Source: Paludibacterium sp. (GTDB taxonomy: Bacteria > Pseudomonadota > Gammaproteobacteria > Burkholderiales > Chromobacteriaceae). From it: a stretch of DNA of 64,000 nucleotides. The stretch is from assembly GCF_019232825.1 (NCBI RefSeq), contig NZ_JAFAND010000092.1, positions 1-64,000 of the forward strand, written 5' to 3'. The notes below the pieces were generated by a model. It did not search any database, had not been told where the DNA came from, and worked only from the letters and a program-made list of their open reading frames with translations. This document shows positions 37,601 through 45,086 of this stretch, piece after piece. The stretch's first letter is position 1. Every line of letters begins with the position of its first letter. The position numbers and the translations under genes are program-made.

Positions 37601-37697
37601 CGTCTGCCTGTTAATCATTATACCCGTATAACGTCACGGCTTTACCTGGATAGATTAGGCGCCACAATGACAGGTGTCTATACCCAAGGAGAACGTT

Positions 37698-38597
37698 ATG
37701 CGTATCTTTGTAACCGGCGCCTCCGGCTTTATCGGCACCGCCCTCGTGAAGGAATTGTTTGCCCATGGCCATCAGGTGTTGGGGCTCGCGCGCTCCGATG
37801 CGGCCGCGGCGACGGTGGCCGCCATGGGGGCCGCCGTGCTGCGCGGCTCGCTGGAAGACCTCGACAGCCTGCGCCGTGGCGCCGCCGATAGCGACGGTGT
37901 GGTGCACACCGCCTTCATCCACAATTTTGCCGATCTGGCGGCTTCCGGCGCCGCCGACCGTCACGCCATCACGGCGATCGGTGACGTGCTGGCCGGTTCG
38001 GGCCGGCCCTTGGTCATCACTTCCGGCACCGCCTTGCTCTCGCCAGGGCGCGTCAGCACTGAAGCCGACATGGCCACGCCGACCGGTGTCGCCGCCTTTC
38101 GCGCCCCGTCGGAAACCCTCGCCCTGGGCTTGGCCGAGCGTGGCGTGCGCGCCTCGGTGGTACGGCTGCCGCCCTCGGTGCATGGCGATGGCGATGTTCA
38201 CGGATTCGTGCCGCGGCTGATCGCGCTGGCGCGCGACAAGGGTGCCGCGGCCTATGTCGGAGACGGGCAGAATCGTTGGGCGGCGGTACATCGCCTCGAT
38301 GCCGCACGCTTGTTCCGTTTGGCGGTGGAGAAGGGTGTCGGTGGGCATTGTTACCATGGTGTGGGGGACGCGGGCGTGCCGGCGCGCGACATCGCCACGG
38401 TCATCGCCCAGAAGCTAGGCCTGCCGCTGGAGAGCAAAACCGGCGAACAGATCGACGACCATTTCGGCTGGATCGGCCACTTCTTCGCCCTCGATTGCCC
38501 CTCGTCGAGCGCGCGCACGCAGGCCGAGCTCGGTTGGCGGCCGGAAGAGGCTGGGCTACTGGACGATATGGCGCAGGGACACTACTTCATCGCGTGA
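37698..38597 (+). CDS. NAD-dependent epimerase/dehydratase family (extended SDR) oxidoreductase
   Basis: A 299-residue Rossmann protein. RIFVTGASGFIGTALV is the dinucleotide motif, VVHTAFIH the second strand. The classical YxxxK is not obvious: the region reads SGTALLS...APSETLALGLAERG, so activity may differ from standard SDRs. ATG 37698 has AAGGAG upstream. The 97-bp gap to the divergent XRE gene contains TATACCCGTATA (12-bp palindrome, 37619-37630), a possible operator. Confidence 0.86.
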   Translation: MRIFVTGASGFIGTALVKELFAHGHQVLGLARSDAAAATVAAMGAAVLRGSLEDLDSLRRGAADSDGVVHTAFIHNFADLAASGAADRHAITAIGDVLAGSGRPLVITSGTALLSPGRVSTEADMATPTGVAAFRAPSETLALGLAERGVRASVVRLPPSVHGDGDVHGFVPRLIALARDKGAAAYVGDGQNRWAAVHRLDAARLFRLAVEKGVGGHCYHGVGDAGVPARDIATVIAQKLGLPLESKTGEQIDDHFGWIGHFFALDCPSSSARTQAELGWRPEEAGLLDDMAQGHYFIA

Positions 38598-38708
38598 CGG
38601 GCTTCGTTTTTTGAGCGGGTGCTGAAGACTGGCAGCTCATGGATCCCGGGGACACAGGTTTGGCCGCCTGTCTATCTGAAGCCGCGGTGCTGTGACATTG
38701 CGGGGGCA

Positions 38709-39245
38709 TTACAGGGCGATCCAATAACGGCGCTTAAGCCGTGGGCCGAAATCCGTATCGACCTCGATCTTGTTTTCCAGTACGCCGCCACAACGTTCGA
38801 TGACCTTGTAGGAGCCGATATTGTCGTCGTCGCAGGTCAGCAGCACGCGGCCCAGGCCGAGTGCTCTGGCCCGCGGCAGGGTCTGCGTCAGCATGCTGCG
38901 CGCCACCCCTCGCTTGCGGTACTCGGGCAAGACGCTATAGCCGATATGCCCGCCAACCCGGTCGAACCGCGCATTGAGCCGGTGCCGGAGCGTGATGCGC
39001 CCAACGATGATCGAGCCGATAAATCCGAACAGCACGGTAAACGGTACCAAGCTCGGCGACAAGGCCTGCCCTTTCTCTTGCGCACCCAATAGATCGAGGT
39101 ATGCCCCGAAAGCGAGCGTGGGCTCGTAGCCCGGCGCGAAGGGGGCGCTGCGCGCGCCTGTCCAACGTTCAACGGCCATGAGGAACGACTGCTCGTCTTC
39201 AGGCCTTAACCTGCGAATGCTGCACCCCGCTATGTCTTCCGTCAT
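38709..39245 (-). CDS. GNAT-family N-acetyltransferase
   Basis: A 178-residue acetyltransferase. The acetyl-CoA loop region reads GHIGYSVLPEYRKRGVARSMLTQTLPRARALG, and LTCDDDNIGSYKVIERCGGVLE is the usual C-terminal part with the N-x-x-S segment. The substrate is unknown. ATG 39245 is chosen since it begins the domain after a GAAAGGG site; GTG/ATG starts upstream add a few residues. Confidence 0.87.
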   Translation of the reverse strand: MTEDIAGCSIRRLRPEDEQSFLMAVERWTGARSAPFAPGYEPTLAFGAYLDLLGAQEKGQALSPSLVPFTVLFGFIGSIIVGRITLRHRLNARFDRVGGHIGYSVLPEYRKRGVARSMLTQTLPRARALGLGRVLLTCDDDNIGSYKVIERCGGVLENKIEVDTDFGPRLKRRYWIAL

Positions 39246-39430
39246 GTCGACCCTTTCGCAAGTGATTGAGTGACACATCCGTTTGATGTTATTGATCTAT
39301 AAACGCCTATTATGCATCCATCGGTCATCCATGGGGAGGGTGAGCAACTGTGATTGGCGGCAGCGAAAGGTGTGTTTGGTATGCTGTTTCATAGCATTTG
39401 CTTATGAAGTGCTGTTCTATTTTTATGTTT

Positions 39431-39439
39431 TGATATAAT
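39431..39439 (+). promoter_or_regulatory. Extended -10 promoter in AT-rich gap
   Basis: TGATATAAT fits an extended -10 (TGn-TATAAT) with the perfect hexamer at 39434-39439. It lies 150 bp before the low-GC methyltransferase gene. The surrounding gap (39246-39588, 343 bp) is very AT-rich and holds no other gene that I can see. Confidence 0.5.
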
Positions 39440-39588
39440 ATAAGTAAAGTGTTATTTGCTTATTGACTTGGGAAGTCATGATCACCTTGGGGGAAGGCGC
39501 GATACGGAATTAATTTATATATAAAAATTATTCGTTCAGGTACGTTATTAATAATAAATTTTCAAGTTGCCGGTAATAGAGAAATAAA

Positions 39589-40356
39589 ATGAATTGTCGC
39601 TGTCCTGTTTGTGGTTGTTATTCTGGAAATTATCATTTATCTATTAAGAATTTTAATATTTATATATGTAACAACTGTGGCTTGGAATATACAAACCCAA
39701 TGCCAAGCGATCAAGAGCTCGCTACGTTTTATCAGAAATATTCTGATTTCAAAGCGCCGGAGGATGTTACATATTTAAATGCTAAAAAAAATGTGGAGAT
39801 TCTAAGAAAATTCGATTTCTCTGAAGATGAATATACGTTGGATTTCGGCACGGGGGGCGGCGAATTCGTCGAAGTCGCCGGAGAGAAGTGCTATGGGGTG
39901 GACTTCAAGGAAAACAGGTCCAGCCGGATCTTCAAAAGCATGGATGCTTTGCCTATCAAGAAATTTGGTTTCATCACTTTGTGGGGCGTGCTTGAACACC
40001 TAAAGAATCCGGCCTCATTGATAGAAGAGTTATCTAAAAAACTCAACAGTAAAGGCAAGATGGTCATTACCACCGTCGACGCCGAAAGCGTCATTCCCTA
40101 TTATTATAAGCCTATTGAACATCTTACTTATTGGACAAGGAATGCGCTCAATCAGCTGTTTAATCAGTGCGGGTTGGATGTTATCTGTCATGAGCCTTAC
40201 TTTATGTATCAGCGATCGGAAATTTATCTCGATCGGCTTTTGAGCCGCACGCCCGCCGCCTATCAGGCCGCATTCTCTCATGTCACTGACAATCTTCCTG
40301 AGTACGTTAAAGTACCTACCAACGAGACTTTCGTGGTGGCACAACTAAGGCATTGA
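39589..40356 (+). CDS. Class I SAM methyltransferase with N-terminal zinc ribbon (low GC)
   Basis: A 255-residue protein. The N-terminal CPVC...CNNCGLEYTNPMP (residues 5-38) is a zinc ribbon seen in methyltransferases of surface-polysaccharide and methyltransf_13-type families. The SAM domain has LDFGTGGGEFVE (near 84) and FGFITLWGVLEHLKNP (near 124). The substrate is unknown. Its base composition and codon use (many AAA, AAT, TTT, TAT) differ sharply from the neighbours, especially in the first half, which points to recent transfer. It ends at a very strong terminator. Confidence 0.82.
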   Translation: MNCRCPVCGCYSGNYHLSIKNFNIYICNNCGLEYTNPMPSDQELATFYQKYSDFKAPEDVTYLNAKKNVEILRKFDFSEDEYTLDFGTGGGEFVEVAGEKCYGVDFKENRSSRIFKSMDALPIKKFGFITLWGVLEHLKNPASLIEELSKKLNSKGKMVITTVDAESVIPYYYKPIEHLTYWTRNALNQLFNQCGLDVICHEPYFMYQRSEIYLDRLLSRTPAAYQAAFSHVTDNLPEYVKVPTNETFVVAQLRH

Positions 40357-40399
40357 TTTGGTTTTTTGACGAGGGCGATGCCCCGCGGTGATGAGAGAG

Positions 40400-40432
40400 G
40401 CCGAGTCCCGAATGATGGGACTCGGCTTTTTT
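40400..40432 (+). terminator. Strong terminator after the methyltransferase gene
   Basis: A perfect 10-bp stem GCCGAGTCCC/GGGACTCGGC with a 7-base loop is followed by six T. Confidence 0.92.
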
Positions 40433-40449
40433 GATGGTGTGCTTGGTGT

Positions 40450-41700
40450 TCAGCGCGACGGCGTGTCGGCGCGCAGCCACGCCTGCGCCGCCTGCCCAGC
40501 CCACTGCCCGGTCGCAAAACACGCCGTTAGCAGGTAGCCGCCGGTCGGCGCCTCCCAGTCGATCATTTCGCCGGCGACAAACACACCTGGCAGCGCGGTC
40601 AGCATGAGGTTGGCGTCGAGATCGGAGAAATCCACGCCGCCCGCGCTGCTGATCGCTTCATCGATGGGGCGTGTCGCGCGCACCGTGATCGGCAAGGCCT
40701 TGATCGCGGCCGCCAGCTTGCCCGCGTCTGCCATGCCCGCCTTGCCCAATTGCTCGTACAACAAGGCTGTCTTGATACCGCCGAGCCCTAAACGGCTTTG
40801 CAGATGACTGGAGATCGAGCGCGATCCACGCGGATGAAGGACTTCGGCTTGCACGCGTTCTACATCGTAGCCGGGCGCCAGATCCAAGAAGAAGGTGGCG
40901 CTGCCTGTCGCCTTCAGCGTTTCGCGCAGTGGCCGCGAAAAAGCATAAATCAGGCTGCCTTCCACGCCATACGCGCTGATCACCATTTCGCCCTGGCGGC
41001 GCACGGTCTGACCATGCCGGTCGGTGAACGACAATGCCACCGATTTGAGTGGGGTGCCGGCGAATTTGTCGCGCAGATGCGCGCTCCAAGGCAGCTCGAA
41101 ACCGCAATTGGCGCTTTCCAGCGTAGCGACCGCCACGCCGCGCGCTTGTAGCCAGGGCACCCAGGCGCCATCCGATCCCAGTTTCGGCCAACTGGCGCCG
41201 CCCAGCGCCAATACGGTTGCGTGCGGCTTGAGCGTCAATTCGCCGTCTGGTCCGACCAAGCGCAAAGCGCCATGCTCATCCCAGCCCAGCCAGCGATGGC
41301 GGACATGGAGACGCACGCCGCGGCTGCGCAGACGATGCAGCCAGGCCCGTAACAACGGGGCGGCTTTCATTTCGCGTGGAAACACGCGCCCCGAACTGCC
41401 GACGAAGGTTTGGATGCCCAGAGCGTGTACCCACGCGCGCAGCGCCTGCGGCCCGAAACGGTCGAGCATCGGCTGCAAAGCGGGTTGACGGTCGCCATAG
41501 CGCGCGCAGAAGGCATCGAAGCCTTCGCTGTGGGTAATGTTCAAGCCGCCGATGCCGGCTAGCAGCAATTTGCGGCCGAGCGAAGGCATCGCGTCGTAAA
41601 CGTCGACCTGCACGCCGGCAAGGCTGAGCGCATCAGCCGCCATGAGTCCGGCGGGGCCGCCGCCGATGATGACGACGGACGAGGGGGAATGATCAGACAC
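40450..41700 (-). CDS. HI0933/BaiN-like NAD(P)/FAD-dependent oxidoreductase
   Basis: A 416-residue flavoprotein of the HI0933/YhiN superfamily (TIGR03862-like branch). VVIIGGGPAGLMAADAL is the FAD-binding motif, SLGRKLLLAGIGGLNITHSE is the family's K-x-x-x-x-G-x-G-G-x-N-x-T-N-like block, and the C-terminal GVFVAGEMIDWEAPTGGYLL binds the flavin again. The reaction is unknown. GTG 41700 is chosen because upstream frame extension to 41883 adds a non-homologous, proline-rich stretch running through the hicB terminator. Confidence 0.88.
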   Translation of the reverse strand: MSDHSPSSVVIIGGGPAGLMAADALSLAGVQVDVYDAMPSLGRKLLLAGIGGLNITHSEGFDAFCARYGDRQPALQPMLDRFGPQALRAWVHALGIQTFVGSSGRVFPREMKAAPLLRAWLHRLRSRGVRLHVRHRWLGWDEHGALRLVGPDGELTLKPHATVLALGGASWPKLGSDGAWVPWLQARGVAVATLESANCGFELPWSAHLRDKFAGTPLKSVALSFTDRHGQTVRRQGEMVISAYGVEGSLIYAFSRPLRETLKATGSATFFLDLAPGYDVERVQAEVLHPRGSRSISSHLQSRLGLGGIKTALLYEQLGKAGMADAGKLAAAIKALPITVRATRPIDEAISSAGGVDFSDLDANLMLTALPGVFVAGEMIDWEAPTGGYLLTACFATGQWAGQAAQAWLRADTPSR

Positions 41701-41800
41701 GGGACGCGCCGAAAACGTAGTTGGGGGTGCGATTATACGCGTTCTCTGCCGATCGGGCCCATTTGGCAATGGTTGCGCGTTGCCATGCCGGGAGGCGGAG

Positions 41801-41830
41801 AAACAAAAAAGCCCTGATTTCTCAGGGCTT
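41801..41830 (-). terminator. hicAB terminator, first copy of a 30-bp direct repeat
   Basis: The 30 bp are identical to 42513-42542, the tRNA-Ser terminator. The stem GCCCTGA/TCAGGGC with a TTTC loop is followed on the minus strand by TTTTTT. It ends the hicAB transcript 22 bp after the hicB stop. Confidence 0.88.
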
Positions 41831-41851
41831 GGGGACTTAGGGGGAGTAAGG

Positions 41852-42190
41852 TCATCCCGCGTGCAGTTCGTGATCGATCGCACCGCGTACCCAATCGTTC
41901 AAACTCATGCCGGACGCTGCCGCCGCTTGGGCCGATTCCGCGTGCAATTCTGGCGGGATACGTACATTGAACTTGCCCGAGTAGGCCTTGTACGGCTCGA
42001 TGCCCTGTGCCTTGCAGATATCCAGGAATACTTGCAGCGAAGCGCGGCCTTCCGCTTCCAGCCCTGCCACATCGGTGGCGTAGAAGTCGGCGCCGCCGTT
42101 CAGGCCGACGAATTCACCACGGAACAGCTGAATATCCGGATCGTAGGCAATGACGGCCTTATGGCCGTCGATGGTCATGATGTTGTTCAT
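41852..42190 (-). CDS. hicB: HicB-family antitoxin
   Basis: A 112-residue antitoxin. The N-terminal half is the degenerate RNase H-like HicB domain (AVIAYDPDIQLFRGEFVGL), and the C-terminal half a ribbon-helix-helix DNA-binding part (FNVRIPPELHAESAQAAAASGMSLNDWVRGAI). ATG 42190 overlaps the hicA stop by four bases. It neutralises HicA and likely binds the repeats at 42448-42467. Confidence 0.9.
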   Translation of the reverse strand: MNNIMTIDGHKAVIAYDPDIQLFRGEFVGLNGGADFYATDVAGLEAEGRASLQVFLDICKAQGIEPYKAYSGKFNVRIPPELHAESAQAAAASGMSLNDWVRGAIDHELHAG

Positions 42191-42441
42191 GGTCTCACTC
42201 CGTTTGCATCTAGCCATTTGCGAACGCTTTCCACTGCCCCCTTGTCGGTTTCCGGCGAGGGGTGGGGACGGTGGAACACCTTGACCTGACCAAATAAGAC
42301 CACCGCGATGCGAGAACCCTCGCGCTCGATGATCTGGGCCCCTAGCTCTTGCATCAAGGCCTCGATCTCGCTCCAGCGAATGTTGCCGCTGACTGGCCGT
42401 TTGAAAAGCAGAGCGAGTGTGGCTTGGTGTTTGCGTTTCAT
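42187..42441 (-). CDS. hicA: HicA-family toxin
   Basis: An 84-residue double-stranded RNA-binding-fold toxin, predicted mRNA interferase. IRWSEIEALMQELGAQIIEREGSRIAVVLFGQVKVFHRPHP and TDKGAVESVRKWLDANGV match the HicA subgroup that pairs with RHH-type HicB. It is the first gene of the pair and appears intact. Confidence 0.9.
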   Translation of the reverse strand: MKRKHQATLALLFKRPVSGNIRWSEIEALMQELGAQIIEREGSRIAVVLFGQVKVFHRPHPSPETDKGAVESVRKWLDANGVRP

Positions 42442-42447
42442 TGTTTT

Positions 42448-42467
42448 ATGGTACTAAATAATGGTAC
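42448..42467. promoter_or_regulatory. Direct-repeat operator of hicAB
   Basis: ATGGTAC occurs at 42448-42454 and 42461-42467, a 13-bp period, just upstream of hicA. RHH-type HicB could bind it for autoregulation. The match is by position only. Confidence 0.45.
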
Positions 42468-42512
42468 CACAAGCAAGCCATTGATGTGCGATGTTTTTGA
42501 TTCAAAATCCAA

Positions 42513-42542
42513 AAACAAAAAAGCCCTGATTTCTCAGGGCTT
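42513..42542 (-). terminator. tRNA-Ser terminator, second copy of the 30-bp direct repeat
   Basis: Stem GCCCTGA/TCAGGGC followed on the minus strand by six T, 13 bp after the 3' end of the tRNA. Identical to 41801-41830. Confidence 0.9.
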
Positions 42543-42555
42543 TCATGTTGGTCAC

Positions 42556-42645
42556 TGGCGGAGAGGGTGGGATTCGAACCCACGTAGGACTTGCATCCTC
42601 CACTGATTTCGAGTCAGGGCCGTTCGGCCTCTCCGGCACCTCTCC
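42556..42645 (-). tRNA. tRNA-Ser (anticodon CGA)
   Basis: A 90-nt tRNA with encoded CCA. The acceptor stem is GGAGAGG/CCTCTCC, the T loop GTTCGAATC is standard, and a long variable arm fits a class II serine tRNA. The anticodon CGA lies at 42609-42611 (as TCG on the plus strand) in loop CTCGAAA. It reads UCG codons. A terminator follows directly. Confidence 0.95.
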
Positions 42646-42809
42646 GCTGCTCAGTGAGAGACGCATTCTAAGGATTGGGACATTCATTGTCAATGTGTTT
42701 TTCGCTATGAAACACCTGGGAACCGGTGTTTTGCCCCATGGCGCGTGCCGGCAGCAAAAAATGCAAATGTAATGTATTGTCAAATAAGAATAAATTAAAG
42801 GATAGAAAA

Positions 42810-43226
42810 ATGTTCGTGCCAGCGGGAAGCCAGGTATGGAGCCGCCAAAGCGGCGCGCTCGCCTGGTTGTATGTCGTGGGGCCTTGGGACGCGGAACGGG
42901 TGCGGGCGGCGCGCGAGTACTTCGAGGAGGCGCGTGCCGTGAAACCGTTACCGGAACCTTGGGGGCTGATCGTGGTGGCGTTGGCGTCCGCCGAATGCGT
43001 GCCGGAGGCGCTACTGGCGTTGCGCGCCGCCGCCTTGCGCGATATCCGCCGCGAAGGGCGGGCGGCAACGGCTTGGGTGATGTCGCCGGAGTTGGCGGGC
43101 CGAAGCGTGATGGGCGCCGTGCTGCACAGCGTCTATCAAGACATCGGTCCGATGGAGGTGTTCGATAACGAGGGCGCCGCCGAGACCTGGCTGCGCGCCC
43201 AGCTCTCGGGCCTCGCGCGCGGCTGA
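42810..43226 (+). CDS. STAS/SpoIIAA-like domain hypothetical protein
   Basis: A 138-residue protein with alternating strands and helices: WLYVVGPWDAERVRAAREYFEEARAV, then WGLIVVALASAECVPEALLALRAAALRDIRREG and GRAATAWVMSPELAG, ending with a segment AAETWLRAQL. This layout recalls SpoIIAA-like/STAS domains in stand-alone proteins, but resemblance is weak and the role is unknown. ATG 42810 follows AAAGGA. Its 3' end abuts the right end of an IS200/IS605 element. Confidence 0.6.
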   Translation: MFVPAGSQVWSRQSGALAWLYVVGPWDAERVRAAREYFEEARAVKPLPEPWGLIVVALASAECVPEALLALRAAALRDIRREGRAATAWVMSPELAGRSVMGAVLHSVYQDIGPMEVFDNEGAAETWLRAQLSGLARG

Positions 43227-43309
43227 GTCTGTGTCCGTTGACATCCTCCCCCAGCTCTCGCTAACGCGCGCCGGTCTCGAGACCGGGAAGGAGGGGGATT
43301 CCTACGGCG

Positions 43310-44524
43310 CTATACGCTAGTCTGTATAGTCGCTTCGGTGGGTTCCTGGCCCGACGCCCTGACTTCAGGCGAAGTATCTGCACAGGCTAACCGGGAGTGT
43401 CCCGCCCTTAGTACATTGATCGCGCCAACTATGTCGGCGTTGTTTTCGTAGCCGCATTCCACGCACTCGAACTGGGCTTGTGTCTGCCGATTATCCGCTG
43501 AGACGTGACCACAACACGGGCAGGTGCGACTGGTATTGCGGGGCGGTACCGCAATGAGATGCCCGCCACGCCATGCCAGCTTGTAGTCCAGTTGACGGCG
43601 GAACTCGAACCAGCCCTGATCGAGAATGGCTTTGTTCAGGCCAGACTTGGCCCGGACGTTCTTTCCCGGCTTCTCGGTGCTGCCTGCCGCCGACCTGGAC
43701 ATGTTCCGCACCTTCAAATCCTCGATACAGACAATCGCGTGGTTTTGGCTGATTGTTGTCGTGGCTTTGTGCAGGTAGTCGCGGCGGGCATTGCCGATAC
43801 GGGCATGAATACGCTGGACGCGGGCTTTTGCTTTCTTCCAGTTGTTGCTGAACTTGGTCTTGCGGCTCATGGCCTGCTGCGTCTTACGCAGCGCGCTTTC
43901 GTGCCGTTTAAAACTGTTGAGCGGCACAAGATAGCTGCCGTCGCTCAGGGTGGCGAAACGGGCAATGCCCATGTCGATGCCGACCGCGCCGCCGTTGGGG
44001 ATCGGCTGCGCAACCTCACGCTCGGTCTGGATGCTGACGAACCACTTGCCGCACCACTGGCTGACGGTGATGTTCTTCGCTTCGCCCAGCACCTCGCGGC
44101 TGTTGCGATAGCGCAGCCAGCCCAACTTGGGCAGAAAGAGGCGGGAATTGACCTGATCGAGCTTGATCTGCTTCGGGTCGGGATAGCGAAAGCTGTCGGA
44201 CTGGCCTTTCTTTTTGAAGCGCGGAAACTCAGCCCGCTTGGCGAAGAAGTTGGTGTAGGCCCGCGCCAAATCCTTGAGCGTCTGTTGCAGTGGATGCGTC
44301 GGCGCGTCCTTGAGCCACGGTGTTTCCGGGCCGTTGCGCCACTCGGTGAGCAGCTTGCACAACTCGGCGTAGCCGAGCCTCTTCTCACCTTGCTCGTAGC
44401 GTTCCTTCTGCAACGCGAGTGCCTTATTGAAGACGAACCTGCACGAACCCGCGAAGCGGCGCATGTCGCGCTGCTGGTCGCCGGTCGGCATCAGTTCGTA
44501 TTTGAAGGCTTGGCGGCGTTGCAT
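43310..44524 (-). CDS. tnpB: TnpB RNA-guided endonuclease (IS605 accessory protein)
   Basis: A 404-residue TnpB. RuvC residues are intact: Asp184 in AVGIDMG, Glu268 in IVCIEDLKV, Asp364 in NNADIVGA, and the zinc ribbon CPCC (335-338) with CVEC (354-357) lies between. TnpB proteins use an omega RNA from the transposon end to cut DNA next to a short transposon-associated motif and help the element persist. The omega RNA should come from about 43240-43400 on the same strand. ATG 44524 has a 17-bp gap to the divergent tnpA start. Confidence 0.93.
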   Translation of the reverse strand: MQRRQAFKYELMPTGDQQRDMRRFAGSCRFVFNKALALQKERYEQGEKRLGYAELCKLLTEWRNGPETPWLKDAPTHPLQQTLKDLARAYTNFFAKRAEFPRFKKKGQSDSFRYPDPKQIKLDQVNSRLFLPKLGWLRYRNSREVLGEAKNITVSQWCGKWFVSIQTEREVAQPIPNGGAVGIDMGIARFATLSDGSYLVPLNSFKRHESALRKTQQAMSRKTKFSNNWKKAKARVQRIHARIGNARRDYLHKATTTISQNHAIVCIEDLKVRNMSRSAAGSTEKPGKNVRAKSGLNKAILDQGWFEFRRQLDYKLAWRGGHLIAVPPRNTSRTCPCCGHVSADNRQTQAQFECVECGYENNADIVGAINVLRAGHSRLACADTSPEVRASGQEPTEATIQTSV

Positions 44525-44541
44525 GCGGATAATATAGGCCT

Positions 44542-44955
44542 ATGAGCGACGACAACGATATTCGGCACGGAAGACACTGTTTCTTTATGATGCATGTCCA
44601 GTTGGTCTTCGTGACAAAATACCGCCGAGAGGTGTTCACCAAGAACATCTTGGACGACCTTCGCAGCATCTTCACCAGCGTCTGTGCCGACTTCGAGGCG
44701 GAACGGGTGGAATTCAACAGGGAAGACGATCACGTTCACCTGCGGGTGAACTATCCGCCGAAAGTGGCCGTGTCGGCGCTGGTAAACAGCCTGAAAGGCG
44801 TCTCCAGCCGCATGATCCGCAAGAAGAACTACCCGAGCCTCCGCAAGAAGCTGTGGGGTAGTGCACTGTGGTCGCCGTCCTACTCCGCCGGGCGCTGTGG
44901 CGGAGCGCCCATTGAGATCATCCGACACATCGAGCAACAGCAGACGCCACACTGA
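44542..44955 (+). CDS. tnpA: IS200/IS605 TnpA Y1 transposase, catalytic Tyr apparently deleted
   Basis: A 137-residue HUH-type Y1 transposase. The HUH pair is present as DHVHLRV (His64, His66), and the end SPSYSAGRCGGAPIEIIRHIEQQQTPH is the usual C-terminal helix. In relatives this helix reads R-Q-Y-I-E-Q-Q, with Tyr as nucleophile; here it is R-H-I-E-Q-Q, one residue shorter, which a 3-bp in-frame deletion (CAGTAC to CAC) explains. If so, the protein cannot cut DNA. The rest of the frame is whole. Confidence 0.88.
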   Translation: MSDDNDIRHGRHCFFMMHVQLVFVTKYRREVFTKNILDDLRSIFTSVCADFEAERVEFNREDDHVHLRVNYPPKVAVSALVNSLKGVSSRMIRKKNYPSLRKKLWGSALWSPSYSAGRCGGAPIEIIRHIEQQQTPH

Positions 44956-45040
44956 CCGCCGCAAAGGACGCCTGCGGCGTCCGCGCTATCCTTCCCCCGG
45001 CCTGAAGGCCAAGGCTTGCCGCGCACCGGGTCAAAAAAAA

Positions 45041-45062
45041 CGCCATGCCCCGAGGCATGGCG
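45041..45062 (-). terminator. Terminator of the dicarboxylate symporter gene
   Basis: A 9-bp perfect stem CGCCATGCC/GGCATGGCG with a 4-base loop, followed on the minus strand by eight T, 24 bp after the stop. Confidence 0.93.
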
Positions 45063-45086
45063 TATTCATGTCGGCTTGCCGAGCGA

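Larger units (their letters stand above)
43238..45030. mobile_element. IS200/IS605-family element (divergent tnpB and tnpA)
   Basis: The element carries tnpA (plus) and tnpB (minus), transcribed away from each other. Its ends have subterminal hairpins: around CCGGTCTCGAGACCGG (43271-43286) at the tnpB 3' side, within a larger CCTCCCCC/GGAGGGGG pairing, and around GGCCTGAAGGCC (45000-45011) with GACGCC/GGCGTC pairing (44969-44982) on the other side. Exact cleavage sites are approximate, as IS605 elements make no target duplication. It sits between a STAS-like gene and the terminator of the symporter gene. Confidence 0.85.

Noticed and set aside
41701..41883. Upstream extension of the flavoprotein to 41883
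   Set aside because: It would run through the hicAB terminator repeat and into hicB, and the added sequence has no homology to the family.
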